Below, in pieces: positions 18,006 to 27,388 of a DNA stretch of 64,000 nt. The DNA is from CAWAQA01 sp963784065. Lineage in GTDB: Bacteria > Acidobacteriota > Vicinamibacteria > Vicinamibacterales > UBA2999. Location of the stretch: positions 1 through 64,000 of the forward strand of contig CAWAQA010000002.1 of NCBI GenBank assembly GCA_963784065.1. The letters are read 5' to 3'. A model generated the notes under the pieces. That model searched no databases. It was not told the origin of the DNA and saw only the letters and a list, made by a program, of their open reading frames with translations. The position numbers were made by a program, and so were the translations under genes. The first letter of the stretch is position 1; every line of letters starts with the position of its first letter.

Positions 18006-20909
18006 TCATTTCTTCAAGCCGGCCGTCCAGTTCAGCACAAGGGTGACTGGCTCCTGCGCCGTTTCTGCGACCGGCGGGGTCAGGATCAGAAAACGCTGGC
18101 CATCGGCGGCCACCGAGTAACTGCTTTCGGTTGTCGTACCCAGGACCGCACCCTGAGGGTTCGCACCCTGGCGCGCGATCCGTGTCCTGAACAGCGTTCG
18201 TGGGACACTCGCGTCGAAGGTGGATGCCGAGGCCCGTACTTCCACGGCTGTGACCGACGTCTCGCCTCCGGCGGCTCCGGCGAGGTAGTAGAGTTCCTTG
18301 CCGTCACGGCGCCATCGGGGCTGCGCGCCGCCGCTCGTCGACATCTGCCACTTGCCGCCGGATGCGGGAAACGGTTGCACGTACACCTCATTCCTGCCCG
18401 TCTCGTTGGACGTGTAGGCCATCCAACGCCCGTCCGGCGAAAGCCGGCCGTGACCTTCGTCGAACTCGGTCTGGAGGAAGGGCATCGGCGTGCGACCTCC
18501 CGAGAGTGGCAGCACCCAGAGGTCCACGCCAGTTTTCGGATCCTCGCTGATATAGACGACGAAGCGTCCGTCTGAAGACCAGCTGGTCGGATCCTTGTGC
18601 CCGCCGGACTTCAAGAGGAGCTCGTCTGGTCCCGCGCCGTTCGACATCCTCTGATAGAGATTTCGGATACCCCCCTCACGGTCCGACCAGAAAACGATAC
18701 GGCTGCCGTCGGGTGACCAGTGCGCTGAATCGTTGTGGAACGTGTCCAACGTGAGCCGCGAGGTCGTGCCGCGCGCGAAGTCCAGGAGCCACAGGCCACC
18801 ACCCGCCGGGTCTTCGTGCCGGTGGACGGCTACACGTGCCTCGTCTGGAGATAGCGAAACGTCCCGATAGTCGCCAGGCTCGCCGATCGATCCGAGACGC
18901 TTCCCGGACCGGTCGAACCAGGTGACCTGCGTCGCTGCGAGCGGGATCGTCCGATACGCCAGCACTCCGTTCTCTGATACCGAGAACGGGGAAACTCCGA
19001 CCGTCGGGTTGAACGGCACCCGCTCGGCAACAGGCGTCGGATCGCCTGTCAGCGCGCGGCGCGAGGCGTCGAACGCCTGCGCCATGAGGGTGCCCTGCCG
19101 CACGAAGAGCAGGTAGCCAGGAGAGGCGAACAGACTCTTCGAGTCTGTATTCAGCAGATTCGTGGTCTCCCGGGAATCGAGGGATCCGATGCGGATAGCG
19201 TTTCCCGGCTGGACGCGGAACAGGAAGCTCCGGCCGTCCGGCAGGAATTGCGGCCATCGATGCGCATTTTCCTGACGGGAGACATCCAGCGTGGTCACCG
19301 GTTCCGTCTGCCCCCCGGATGCGGGGACTCGAGCCACGCCTGCTATCGACGTAAATATGATGATGCCGTCACGGTTCCATGAGCCCCCTCCAAATGGCGG
19401 GGCATCGGACAGGGTCAAGGGCGGACCGCCAGACAGGTCGATTTTCTTCAGCTTGCCCTGCGCGAAGAATCCGATGGAGCGACTATCTGGTGACCAGAAC
19501 GGAAGGTCACCGCCGTCTGTTCCCGCAAGCGGTTGAGCGTCCAGAGCGTCGAGCGAGCGAAGCCACAGCTGATCCGGCCCGCCGGCCCGCCGGGCCCGGA
19601 ACACCATCGAGCGGCCGTCGGGCGACAGCGCCTGGGCAGGCGAGTAGTCCTGGCCTCCGGTGAACACCGAGTCCTGCGGCGGAAATACAGAGAAGCGAAC
19701 GGGGCTGACTTGAGCTGGCGCGTCTCCCGGACCACTGCCATTGAGCGCGAGGACCGCGACGAGCGCGAGTAACAACAGACCAGCCACCGACCATACAACC
19801 CGTTCGCGTGTTCGGGCCGCTACCAGCGCGACCGGAAGGGCGGAGTCAGAGTGCGCGGCGAGCCCCTCCAGCGCAAATGCAAGATCCCCTGCGGACTGGA
19901 AGCGCGAGGTCGGCTGCTTGGCCAGGCAGCGCTCGACGATGTCTGCCAACGCCGGTGGAATCTGGCGTTCGGCCGCGGAAATGGGCGGCGGTTCGTCCTC
20001 GAGAATCGCCATCATTACGTCGATCGCCGTCTCACCGCGAAACGCACGGTGGCCGGAGAGCATCTCGTAGAGAATCGCGCCGAATCCGAAGATGTCGGAT
20101 CGATGGTCGACGGGAAGCCCGCGAAGCTGTTCCGGCGCCATGTACCCCAAGGTGCCGAGGACCACACCCGATTTGGTTTGAGGGGGCGTCGTGGGCAGGT
20201 TGCTCGTGCCAGCCAGCGACGGTTCGGCCTGCGTCAGCTTGGCAAGACCGAAGTCGAGAATCTTCACCCGCCCATCTGTGGTGATGAAGACGTTCTCGGG
20301 CTTGAGGTCGCGGTGAACGATGCCCTTCCCATGTGCGGCCGCGAGGCCGCGGGCGATCTGGATCGCGGTGTCAACGGCCTTGCGAACCGGCAGCGGGCCG
20401 CGTTTCAGCCGTTCGCGCAGCGTCTCGCCTTCGAGCAGCTCAGCGACGATGTAGGGAGAACCGTCGTGGCGGCCGACGTCGTACACGGCAAGAACATTCG
20501 GGTGGCTGAGTGCGGCCGCGGCGCGGGCTTCCTGCTCGAAGCGCTGGAAGCGGTCAGCGTCCACGGACAACTCGCCCGGCAGGACCTTGATCGCCACGTC
20601 GCGGCCCAATCGAGCATCCCGCGCGCGATAGACTTCGCCCATCCCGCCGGCGCCGATCAGCCGGTCGATGCGATACGGCCCGACTATGGCGCCTGCCTCG
20701 AAGCGCCGGACGTCGTCGATTGATCCGCTCACCAGTCGGGCGTCGGCCTCTCCGGAGTCATGATGGGCGGCGAGCATCGCGTCGACTTCCTCCCGCAGCG
20801 CGCCGTCGCCCGCGCATGCGTCATCGAGGTAGCGCGCACGTGCGGACGCATCGCGCGCCAGCGCGGCGTGGAAGACCTCCGTAACCTGCCGCCAGCGTTC
20901 AGGCGTCAT
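18006..20909 (-). CDS. Transmembrane Ser/Thr protein kinase with C-terminal WD40/TolB-like propeller
   Basis: 967 residues from ATG 20909 (a GTG 12 bases earlier is also possible). Kinase domain about residues 80-350: Gly loop IGAGGMGEVY (85-94), Lys 108 in VAIKV, catalytic HRDLKPEN (199-206), DFG (219-221), APE (258-260). One transmembrane helix near 371-389 is followed by repeated S-P-DG blades (ALSPDGRSMVFRA, LSPDEARVAV, WSPDGSRIVFWSDREGG) of a periplasmic beta-propeller. The kinase is therefore cytoplasmic and the propeller external, a typical acidobacterial signal-transduction kinase. Its start overlaps the end of the ECF sigma gene, so the two are coupled; the kinase or a target may tune the sigma factor. 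Confidence 0.92.
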   Translation of the reverse strand: MTPERWRQVTEVFHAALARDASARARYLDDACAGDGALREEVDAMLAAHHDSGEADARLVSGSIDDVRRFEAGAIVGPYRIDRLIGAGGMGEVYRARDARLGRDVAIKVLPGELSVDADRFQRFEQEARAAAALSHPNVLAVYDVGRHDGSPYIVAELLEGETLRERLKRGPLPVRKAVDTAIQIARGLAAAHGKGIVHRDLKPENVFITTDGRVKILDFGLAKLTQAEPSLAGTSNLPTTPPQTKSGVVLGTLGYMAPEQLRGLPVDHRSDIFGFGAILYEMLSGHRAFRGETAIDVMMAILEDEPPPISAAERQIPPALADIVERCLAKQPTSRFQSAGDLAFALEGLAAHSDSALPVALVAARTRERVVWSVAGLLLLALVAVLALNGSGPGDAPAQVSPVRFSVFPPQDSVFTGGQDYSPAQALSPDGRSMVFRARRAGGPDQLWLRSLDALDAQPLAGTDGGDLPFWSPDSRSIGFFAQGKLKKIDLSGGPPLTLSDAPPFGGGSWNRDGIIIFTSIAGVARVPASGGQTEPVTTLDVSRQENAHRWPQFLPDGRSFLFRVQPGNAIRIGSLDSRETTNLLNTDSKSLFASPGYLLFVRQGTLMAQAFDASRRALTGDPTPVAERVPFNPTVGVSPFSVSENGVLAYRTIPLAATQVTWFDRSGKRLGSIGEPGDYRDVSLSPDEARVAVHRHEDPAGGGLWLLDFARGTTSRLTLDTFHNDSAHWSPDGSRIVFWSDREGGIRNLYQRMSNGAGPDELLLKSGGHKDPTSWSSDGRFVVYISEDPKTGVDLWVLPLSGGRTPMPFLQTEFDEGHGRLSPDGRWMAYTSNETGRNEVYVQPFPASGGKWQMSTSGGAQPRWRRDGKELYYLAGAAGGETSVTAVEVRASASTFDASVPRTLFRTRIARQGANPQGAVLGTTTESSYSVAADGQRFLILTPPVAETAQEPVTLVLNWTAGLKK

Positions 20910-21480
20910 GCGGTGGCTCACGGCGCAGCTCTTTCAGCAGCCACGCCCGCGCCGCTTGCCAGTCCCGCTCGGCGGTCGCCATCGAGATGCCGAGCGCCTC
21001 GCCTGCCTCCCCGAGGGACAAACCGCCGAAGAAGCGAAGCTCGGCCAGTTGACTCCTGCGCGGATCGAACGCGGCCAGCCGCGTGAGCGCGGCGTCCAGA
21101 TCGAGCACGTCGACATCGACGGGAGGCGTGGCCCTGGCGCCCTCGTCGAGCGTGACCCGGGCCCACTGACCCGACCGCTTGGCCATCCGGTGCGCGCGGG
21201 CGCGATCGACCAGGATGCGCCGCATCATCTGGCACGCCACGCCAAAGAACTGCCCGCGGTTCTGCCACGCCACCCTCCGCTGATCGACGAGGCGCATGTA
21301 CGCCTCGTGCACGAGCGCGGTCGGCTGCAGCGTGTGGCCGGGACGTTCGCGGCGTAACTGGCCGGCCGCCCGGGAGCGGAGTTCGCGATACACGACGGCC
21401 ATGAGCTGGTCGCGGGCAGCGATATCACCCGCGGTCCAGGCCTGCAGGAGCGCCGTCACGTCGTGTCCGGGCGCGTTCAC
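20899..21480 (-). CDS. ECF-type RNA polymerase sigma factor
   Basis: 193 residues from GTG 21480. Region 2 is seen in RDQLMAVVYRELRSRAAGQL through TALVHEAYMRLV and NRGQFFGVACQMMRRILVDRARAH. Region 4 is LAELRFFGGLSLGEAGEALGISMATAERDW, a clean helix-turn-helix. Together these place it in the ECF subgroup that pairs with Ser/Thr kinases in Acidobacteriota and Planctomycetes. It overlaps the kinase gene by 11 bases, and no anti-sigma factor is adjacent. A 139-base divergent spacer separates it from the HExxH protein gene, a possible regulatory target. Confidence 0.9.
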   Translation of the reverse strand: MNAPGHDVTALLQAWTAGDIAARDQLMAVVYRELRSRAAGQLRRERPGHTLQPTALVHEAYMRLVDQRRVAWQNRGQFFGVACQMMRRILVDRARAHRMAKRSGQWARVTLDEGARATPPVDVDVLDLDAALTRLAAFDPRRSQLAELRFFGGLSLGEAGEALGISMATAERDWQAARAWLLKELRREPPHDA

Positions 21481-21619
21481 TGTCCGTGGACCGTCACATC
21501 CTGCTCCCGCCGGCGGCACGGCGTCAAGGCCGTGAGCAAGGTTTCCTGCCGTTCTCGCGTCAGCCGGGTGGAGGCCATTCGGTCGCCGCCAATCAAGGGC
21601 CTCCGGAAGGCAGGAGGCC

Positions 21620-22123
21620 ATGTGGTGGTACCGAGTGCTTGTTTGCGCGCTGGTGGCTGGAGTGCTGGCGGATCGCGCCGGTGCGCAGACACCGGTGCTC
21701 CTGGGGTTCCTCGATGTGGAGACTCAGGCCTACGTGCGACGCGCGGTTGACGGCGCCGCCGCCAGGCTTGATCGCCCAGGTTGTCAGGATGTCCTGGGGG
21801 ACTTCACCGATGCATCCGGCCGACTCCTTTCGACCGCGCTGGCGGCGAGCGGCAGGGGTGCAGCCGGCCACTTCGCGCTCTTGCGGTTCTACGACGACCG
21901 CCAGGCGCCGCAATGCACCAGCGGCGCGACGCTGGCGTTCACCGAGATCGGGTCTCGAGTCGTGCGCGTGTGCGGACGGTACTTCAGAGAGCGGTTTCTC
22001 AAGAGTCGCAGGACCACAGAAATTGTTATGATTCACGAGTTCCTGCACACGCTCGGCCTTGGCGAGAATCCGCCCACCAGCCAGGCCATCACCGAACAGG
22101 TTGCGTTGAGATGCGGGGGTTAA
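21620..22123 (+). CDS. Exported HExxH protein, putative metalloprotease (copy 1)
   Basis: 167 residues with signal peptide (RVLVCALVAGVLADRAGAQ). The C-terminal half has HEFLHTLGLGENPPTS, an HExxHxxG zinc-site pattern close to that of metzincin-type peptidases, with the downstream Glu of GLGE instead of a third His. Four cysteines are conserved with copy 2 (GCQDVL, QCTSG, VCGRYF, RCGG), suggesting disulfides in an exported protein. Too short for a standard protease domain, so the enzymatic call is only suggestive. Transcribed away from the ECF sigma gene. Confidence 0.7.
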   Translation: MWWYRVLVCALVAGVLADRAGAQTPVLLGFLDVETQAYVRRAVDGAAARLDRPGCQDVLGDFTDASGRLLSTALAASGRGAAGHFALLRFYDDRQAPQCTSGATLAFTEIGSRVVRVCGRYFRERFLKSRRTTEIVMIHEFLHTLGLGENPPTSQAITEQVALRCGG

Positions 22124-22255
22124 GCCAGCTCGCCCGCGTCCTCGAGGATGAGGCCGTCAGCCGCCGGTGCGACCACGAATTCAGGATCGCCGGGGCGCGG
22201 CCGATTACCAGTGAAGCGGGCGGCTTGACGCCGGCGCGATCACAACGAGGACAGG

Positions 22256-22799
22256 ATGCGGTACCGGTTCGTGGCTCTGGCTGTGTGTCTGTTGACGTCT
22301 GCGGCGCCAGTCGCATCAGCACCGTCTCCGGGTTCCACGACAACCGACGCTCGCATGGCTCGCTCGGTGTTTTTCGAGGCCGAAACCGAAGTCTACATGC
22401 GGCGCGCCATCGACGGCGCGGCCGTCCGGCTGAAGTCGCCCCGCCTGTCAGGATGTCCTCGCCGACTTCACCAATGCATCCGGCGAACACCTGTCGACGA
22501 CGCTCGCGGCGAGTGGGAAGAATCCGGCCGAGGCGTTCGCGCTCTTACGGTTCTACGATGACCGGGACGCGCCGCAATGCGCCGGCGGCTCGACGCTCGC
22601 GTTCACCGAGGTCGGGTCCGGGATCGTTCGCGTCTGTGGACGGCGTTTCAAGAGCCGGTATCTGGGGAATCGCGCGGCCGCCGAGATCCTCATGATCCAC
22701 GAGTTCCTGCACACGCTCGGACTCGAGGAGAACCCTCCGACCAGCCAGGCCATCACCGACCAGGTGGAGCTGCGATGCGGGGGACTGAGCGGGCGCTAA
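22256..22799 (+). CDS. Exported HExxH protein, putative metalloprotease (copy 2, one frame break)
   Basis: Tandem paralogue of the preceding gene: same signal peptide, RRAIDGAA block, CQDVLADFTNASGEHLST, FALLRFYDDRDAPQC and HEFLHTLGLEENPPTSQAIT. One extra C in a CCCC run near 22440 shifts the frame; bridging it gives about 180 residues ending GGLSGR. The glutamate after HTLGL is preserved. The duplication with cysteines and zinc-site retained argues both copies are or were functional. Confidence 0.65.
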
Positions 22800-22814
22800 T
22801 CAAGGCCCATGCTC

Positions 22815-22852
22815 AATGCTCAATGCCCATCGAGCATCTGGCATTGAGCATT
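22815..22852 (+). repeat. Inverted GCTCAAT heptamer pair (hairpin)
   Basis: AATGCTCAATGC (22815-22826) and its exact reverse complement GCATTGAGCATT (22841-22852) flank a 14-base loop. The left arm is part of a GCTCAAT two-unit repeat. Lies between convergent genes, so a terminator role is possible, but the stem is AT-rich compared with neighbouring terminators. Confidence 0.6.
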
Positions 22853-22868
22853 CGCACCTCACGCCTTC

Positions 22869-23414
22869 CTACTGCGCGACAGCCTGGATTGACACGCTCA
22901 CCTTCACCTCGTCGCCGACGAGGAATCCGCCGATCTCGAGTGGAGCGTTCCACATCAGGCCGTAGTCCTTGCGGTTCAGCGTGAGCTCCGACTCGAAGCC
23001 GACGCGTTCGTTGCCCCACGGATCTTTGGCCTTGCCCAGGTGAGTGACTGGAAGAGTCACCTCCTTGGTGACGCCGTGAATCGTCAGGTCGCCGATCACG
23101 CCGTAGCTCTCGTCGCTCTTCCTGCTGATCCGCGTGCTCTTGAAGGTGATGGTCGGAAACTTCTCGACGTCGAAGAAGTCGGCCGACCGCAGGTGCGTGT
23201 CGCGGTCCTTCTCGTTGGTGTCGATGCTCGCCGCCCGGATCGTGAATTCCACCGAGGAGAGCTCAGGCCTGTCTTCGTTGATCTGGATGGTGCCGTCGAA
23301 ATCGTCGAAGCGGCCGCGCACCTTCGTGACGAGGTGGCGGACCTGGAATACCGCCTCGGAGTGCGACTTGTCGATCTTGTAGGTGCGTGTTGCGGTGTCG
23401 GTCGTAGTGGCCAC
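22869..23414 (-). CDS. YceI family protein
   Basis: 181 residues from GTG 23414 (GGGAGA upstream). The order of motifs is YceI: YKIDKSHSEAVFQVRHLV, VRGRFDDFDGTIQI, VEFTIRAASIDTNEKDRDTHLRSADFFDVEKFPTITFKS, GDLTIHGVTKEVTLPV, GFESELTLNRKDYGL. These lipocalin-like barrels bind isoprenoid lipids such as ubiquinone-type chains. No signal peptide is seen, so this copy is likely cytoplasmic. It follows the pirin gene in the same direction with a hairpin between. Confidence 0.92.
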   Translation of the reverse strand: MATTTDTATRTYKIDKSHSEAVFQVRHLVTKVRGRFDDFDGTIQINEDRPELSSVEFTIRAASIDTNEKDRDTHLRSADFFDVEKFPTITFKSTRISRKSDESYGVIGDLTIHGVTKEVTLPVTHLGKAKDPWGNERVGFESELTLNRKDYGLMWNAPLEIGGFLVGDEVKVSVSIQAVAQ

Positions 23415-23480
23415 TGATCTCTCCCGCGTGAATGCCGCGCTGCCGCGCGGCTCGGCTGATGAAATGCCATCACATCGGAG

Positions 23481-23502
23481 GGCGGGTCCTTCGGGACCCG
23501 CC
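23481..23502 (-). terminator. Hairpin between pirin and YceI genes
   Basis: GGCGGGTCC-TTCG-GGACCCGCC, 9-bp perfect stem with a stable UUCG-type tetraloop, 10 bases past the pirin stop. May terminate or attenuate transcription from pirin into yceI. Confidence 0.55.
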
Positions 23503-23512
23503 TGATCCGCGC

Positions 23513-24412
23513 TTACCGGCTCTTGATGAAGCTGCCGTTGCGCAGCTCGGCATAGGCCTGCTGCAGTTCCTGTGCGGTGTTCATCACGATCGGACCGCGC
23601 CACGCGACCGGCTCGCTGAGCGGCGCGCCCGAAACCAGGAGGAAGCGGATGCCGTCGGCGCCCGCCTGCACCGTGATCTCGTCGCCGCTGTCGAACAGCA
23701 CCAGGGACCTGTTGGCCACGCCGGTGGACTCTTCCGCATCGCCCACGTATTCGGTCTTCACCGGCAGCGGATCGGACGCGTCGCGAAATGTCCCGGAGCC
23801 GGCGAAGACGTATGCGAACGCGTGCCGCGACTGCTCCACGGGCAGGCGCTTGCGGACGCCGGGCGGCACCGACACGTCGAGGTAGCGCGGACTTGCGGCG
23901 ACTCCTTCCACCGGCCCCGTTTTCCCCCAGAACGATCCGCAGACGACGCGCACCTGCACGCCGTCGTCGTCAGTGACGTCCGGGATGTCGCGCGCGGCGA
24001 CATCCTGGTAGCGGGGTGCGGTCATCTTGAGCGCCGCCGGCAGGTTGGCCCAGAGCTGGAACCCGTGCATGCGGCCACCGGCATCTCCGCGCGGCATCTC
24101 CTGGTGGAGGATGCCGCTTCCGGCCGTCATCCACTGCACGTCGCCCGCGCCGAGCGTCCCGCGATTCCCAAGGCTGTCGCCATGGTCGACGTTGCCCGCG
24201 AGCACATACGTAATCGTCTCCATGCCGCGGTGCGGATGCCAGGGAAAGCCGGCGAGATAGCGCTCCGGGTCGTCGTTCCGAAAGTCGTCGAACAACAGGA
24301 AGGGATCGAACTCGTCGGTTCGCCCGAAACCGAAGGCGCGGTGCAGGTGGACGCCGGCGCCCTCCATGGTCGGGACAGCGGCCGAGATCTTCTTGATCGG
24401 TCGAATGGACAT
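23513..24412 (-). CDS. Pirin family protein
   Basis: 299 residues, ATG 24412. N-terminal cupin: FDPFLLFDDFRNDDPERYLAGFPWHPHRGMETITYVLAGNVDHGDSLGNRGTLGAGDVQWMTAGSGILHQE, containing the His-x-His...His...Glu metal ligands of pirins. The second cupin covers the C-terminal half. Members are quercetinase-like or act in redox-sensitive regulation; here no direct substrate clue. Divergent from an NHL-propeller gene with a 176-base spacer; YceI lies downstream. Confidence 0.92.
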   Translation of the reverse strand: MSIRPIKKISAAVPTMEGAGVHLHRAFGFGRTDEFDPFLLFDDFRNDDPERYLAGFPWHPHRGMETITYVLAGNVDHGDSLGNRGTLGAGDVQWMTAGSGILHQEMPRGDAGGRMHGFQLWANLPAALKMTAPRYQDVAARDIPDVTDDDGVQVRVVCGSFWGKTGPVEGVAASPRYLDVSVPPGVRKRLPVEQSRHAFAYVFAGSGTFRDASDPLPVKTEYVGDAEESTGVANRSLVLFDSGDEITVQAGADGIRFLLVSGAPLSEPVAWRGPIVMNTAQELQQAYAELRNGSFIKSR

Positions 24413-24588
24413 GGTCTCCTCGAGGATACATGTATGACGCCGGGAGGAGCGCGGAGGTTCGTTCGCGCCGGGGATGGATCGCTGATTGGTGATCGAGACT
24501 CACGCCATCGGCAGGCCAGCCGACGATCCGTTCACCCATGCATTTTCACCTATTCTGCGTCTATAGTTTCCGCCGGGAGGACACCTGG

Positions 24589-25902
24589 ATGAAGAGGCAC
24601 ATTCCATCGGCACTGGCGGTTGTTGCGGCGTTGATCGTCGGCTTCATGATTGGCTCTCCGGGAACGCCCGCGGTCGCGCCCGATGACGAAGGATCGGCAG
24701 CGGGATTCGCGGCCGTGGCCGGTGAGATCGGTGCACAGGACGTCTCTGGACCCTACGATGTCCAGCAGGGCTGGCCGAAGGATCTCAGCACGTTGCCCGG
24801 CCATGAAAAATGGACGTGGGGTGCAGGACAAGGCATCTTTGCCGAGAACCCGAACCGCGTGTACGTCCTCTTCCGCGGCGAGCTGCCAAACCTGAAGGAA
24901 CCCGCCGTCACGCGCCTTCCGCAGATCGGTCCCAGCATCCAGTTTCCCGTCGGCGGACTGCCCTGGCGCAGCGCCACGGCGACGGCGCTCCCGGGTTCCG
25001 GCGGCACGGGGCAGGATCCCGAGCGAGGCATGCAGAACTGGCGCGGACAGTCGCCGCCGTACCGTGAGCTCGGCGTGGACGCGCGCTGGGAGCATTGCCT
25101 CATCGTCGTGGACGCCGAGGGCAACCTCATCGAGGAGTGGACGCAGTGGGACAAGATCTTCAAGCGCCCGCACTCCGTGTACGTGAATCCGTATGACGCG
25201 CAGAAGCACGTGTGGGTCGTGGACGATCACATGCACGCGATCTACAAGTTCACCAACGACGGCAAGCAACTGGTGCAGACGATCGGCACGCCCACCGTGC
25301 CGGGCGCCGACGCGACGCACTTCAACCGGCCGACGTTCATGGCGTGGGATCCCGACGGCAACTTCTATGTCGCCGACGGCTACAACGGTACCCGCGTCGC
25401 CAAGTTCGACGGCAACGGCAAGTTCCTGCTCGATTGGGGAGAGAAAGGGGAAGCGGGAAAGGAAACGCGGCCCAACTACATGAACAACGTCCACGGCATC
25501 GCGGTCGATCCGGTGACGCGGCGTGTCTACGTCAACGATCGCGCCAACCACCGCATCCAGATCTTCGACCAGGACGGGAAGTATCTCTCCGAGTGGTCGA
25601 TCAAGGTCCGGCCCTCGAGCCTGCACCTGCTCTACATGGGCCAGGACCGCATGCTGTGGACCTTCGACCGCGATACGCAGAAGCTCGTGAAGTACGACCT
25701 CGAAGGACGTCTGCAGTACGCCTGGGGCGCCGTCGGCGATTTTCCCGGCACGCTGTGGGGCGTGCACGGCATGAGCGTGGACCAGGAAGGCAACTTCTAC
25801 GTGGCCGAAGTCGACAGCGGCCGCGTCCAGAAGTTCCGCCCGCGCGCCGGGGCGAATCCCGATTTCATGGTGAGCAAGCCGGTGTACGCGGCCTGGCAGT
25901 AA
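24589..25902 (+). CDS. Exported NHL-repeat beta-propeller protein (1)
   Basis: 437 residues from ATG 24589, preceded by GGGAGGA. An N-terminal membrane segment/signal (ALAVVAALIVGFMIGS) then NHL blades: RPHSVYVNPYDAQKHVWVVDDHMHAIYKF, RPTFMAWDPDGNFYVADGYNGTRVAKFD, VHGIAVDPVTRRVYVNDRANHRIQIFDQDGKYLSEW, VHGMSVDQEGNFYVAEVDSGRVQKF. A six-bladed propeller of the type sometimes labelled peptidyl-alpha-hydroxyglycine amidating lyase-like, but the lyase activity is not supported by anything visible here. A strong terminator hairpin follows directly. Confidence 0.85.
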   Translation: MKRHIPSALAVVAALIVGFMIGSPGTPAVAPDDEGSAAGFAAVAGEIGAQDVSGPYDVQQGWPKDLSTLPGHEKWTWGAGQGIFAENPNRVYVLFRGELPNLKEPAVTRLPQIGPSIQFPVGGLPWRSATATALPGSGGTGQDPERGMQNWRGQSPPYRELGVDARWEHCLIVVDAEGNLIEEWTQWDKIFKRPHSVYVNPYDAQKHVWVVDDHMHAIYKFTNDGKQLVQTIGTPTVPGADATHFNRPTFMAWDPDGNFYVADGYNGTRVAKFDGNGKFLLDWGEKGEAGKETRPNYMNNVHGIAVDPVTRRVYVNDRANHRIQIFDQDGKYLSEWSIKVRPSSLHLLYMGQDRMLWTFDRDTQKLVKYDLEGRLQYAWGAVGDFPGTLWGVHGMSVDQEGNFYVAEVDSGRVQKFRPRAGANPDFMVSKPVYAAWQ

Positions 25903-25907
25903 ATGAA

Positions 25908-25932
25908 AAGGGCCGGCTTCAAGCCGGCCCTT
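25908..25932 (+). terminator. Terminator hairpin after NHL gene
   Basis: AAGGGCCGGCT-TCA-AGCCGGCCCTT followed by CTC; 11-bp perfect stem starting five bases after the stop codon. A good intrinsic-terminator candidate, again with the TTCA-type centre. Confidence 0.65.
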
Positions 25933-26195
25933 CTCGAAATAGCGCGTGTCTGACCGTGTGCTCGCCTACTTTTGCCTTTTACGCGGCGATTCAGGGACAG
26001 AAGACGCCGCTGGCGTCCGACGCTCAGGGAGAGAAAACGAAAAATGATCTCCGTCGCGGTTCACTCGCGTCGAAGAGACGTTTTCTATCTCGCGCGCAGT
26101 CCGGGCGACTTCACGTATAGCTTCTTTCGCAGATTTCGTCATCGGCGCTTACCTGAGGTCAAGGATACCCTCGGCGAAACCCTTCCGCAAGGCGG

Positions 26196-27329
26196 TCAGC
26201 TCGGGTCGCTGTGGTCGTGCTCGCAAAGGATTTCGACCGCAGCCTGCAGTTCGAGAAGCAAAGGGGTCAGCATCGCCAAGAACGCTGGCATGCGCTCATC
26301 CGTGTCGCCGAGGATGTCCGTTCGACTCGAGTGAAGGTTCAGCACCCCCAGTTTGCGGCCGTCGAGCGTCAGAAGTGGCCGGCTGATGAAGCTCCGGATT
26401 CTTCGGCCGTCGCCTGTTGTGAAGTACTGGCGAAGTTCGTCGACGACAGAGGGGAGGAAGTTCCCGCTCTTAGTGCACCACTCTCCCAATGTTGTTGCAT
26501 CGTCGTAGCCGTCTACTTCTTCCGTGAGGAACGCCTTCGGCGCGCCGGGAAGGGCATTCCACCGACCGTCTTTGGTGTGCAACGCCGGCACCGGGAGGGC
26601 GATCGCCGACACGACGGCGTCAGGTCCAGGAAGGTCGGCGATATCTGACGTTGCTGAAAGCTCGGGCCGAAGCACGAGCACGCCGAGGAGTTGCTTCAAA
26701 TCATACTCGGCGGGGTGAAAACGCAGTGCCACCACAGTCTCCGCATCAAAGGCGCCTTCCTCTGGACTTGGCACAAACAGCATCACATTGGCTGAGTAGA
26801 CCGCAGAACCCTCCGGAGTCAAAGGCTGGTCGTCATAGATCATGGCGAGGCGCGCCATCGAGTTCAGCAGCACGCGAATGAGAGCGACGAGATCATCTCT
26901 CGTGAGATCGGCTTCTTTCTTCCGGGGGAGCACCCTCGCGACGCCGCGGTAAGCGCCCGCGACCATCTGCGCGAGCTGACCTTGGAACGCGCGGGGCGGC
27001 ATGGTTCGCACGAGTGCCTCGATACGTTCCGTTCCCTGCTCGGCTCTCAATGCGGTTGCGTTGAGGCGCTCGCGGTTTACGTCATCCCACCACTGCCGGA
27101 AAAAGAACAGGACGGCAAACAGAACGACGCTCATCCAGAAGGCGGCCGCACGCCAGGATATGGTTCCCCATGCGTTGCTCAATGCCAGCGGGAATGCGTT
27201 CGCGATGTCGTCCTGGTAGACCGATCCGAGAAGTCCTGCGATGACGGCCAGGACGGTGGTTAACGTCGCGTAGACGGGCGAGGAGACGATCTTCTGTCCT
27301 TTGAGAAGCCATTCAGGAGCTCCAGACAC
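26196..27329 (-). CDS. Membrane protein with C-terminal GAF-like domain, unknown function
   Basis: 377 residues, GTG start at 27329. Two N-terminal helices (VYATLTTVLAVIAGLLGSVY and AAFWMSVVLFAVLFFFRQWW) place the rest in the cytoplasm. A helical linker follows, then from about residue 150 a sensor-like region with AVYSANVMLFVPS and, near the end, GRRIRSFISRPLLTLDGRKLGVLNLHSSRTDIL, which has the strand pattern of a GAF domain. No output domain (kinase, cyclase, HTH) is present, so it may act on a partner. Monocistronic in its surroundings. Confidence 0.7.
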   Translation of the reverse strand: MSGAPEWLLKGQKIVSSPVYATLTTVLAVIAGLLGSVYQDDIANAFPLALSNAWGTISWRAAAFWMSVVLFAVLFFFRQWWDDVNRERLNATALRAEQGTERIEALVRTMPPRAFQGQLAQMVAGAYRGVARVLPRKKEADLTRDDLVALIRVLLNSMARLAMIYDDQPLTPEGSAVYSANVMLFVPSPEEGAFDAETVVALRFHPAEYDLKQLLGVLVLRPELSATSDIADLPGPDAVVSAIALPVPALHTKDGRWNALPGAPKAFLTEEVDGYDDATTLGEWCTKSGNFLPSVVDELRQYFTTGDGRRIRSFISRPLLTLDGRKLGVLNLHSSRTDILGDTDERMPAFLAMLTPLLLELQAAVEILCEHDHSDPS

Positions 27330-27388
27330 CCGACAAGTGTAAGGCTCACGACTGTGTGCCTCTCAGCCAGGCCGAGATCGCAACGGAA

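Noticed and set aside
24589..25902. Peptidyl-alpha-hydroxyglycine amidating lyase
   Set aside because: Only the NHL propeller fold is visible; no lyase-specific residues could be confirmed.
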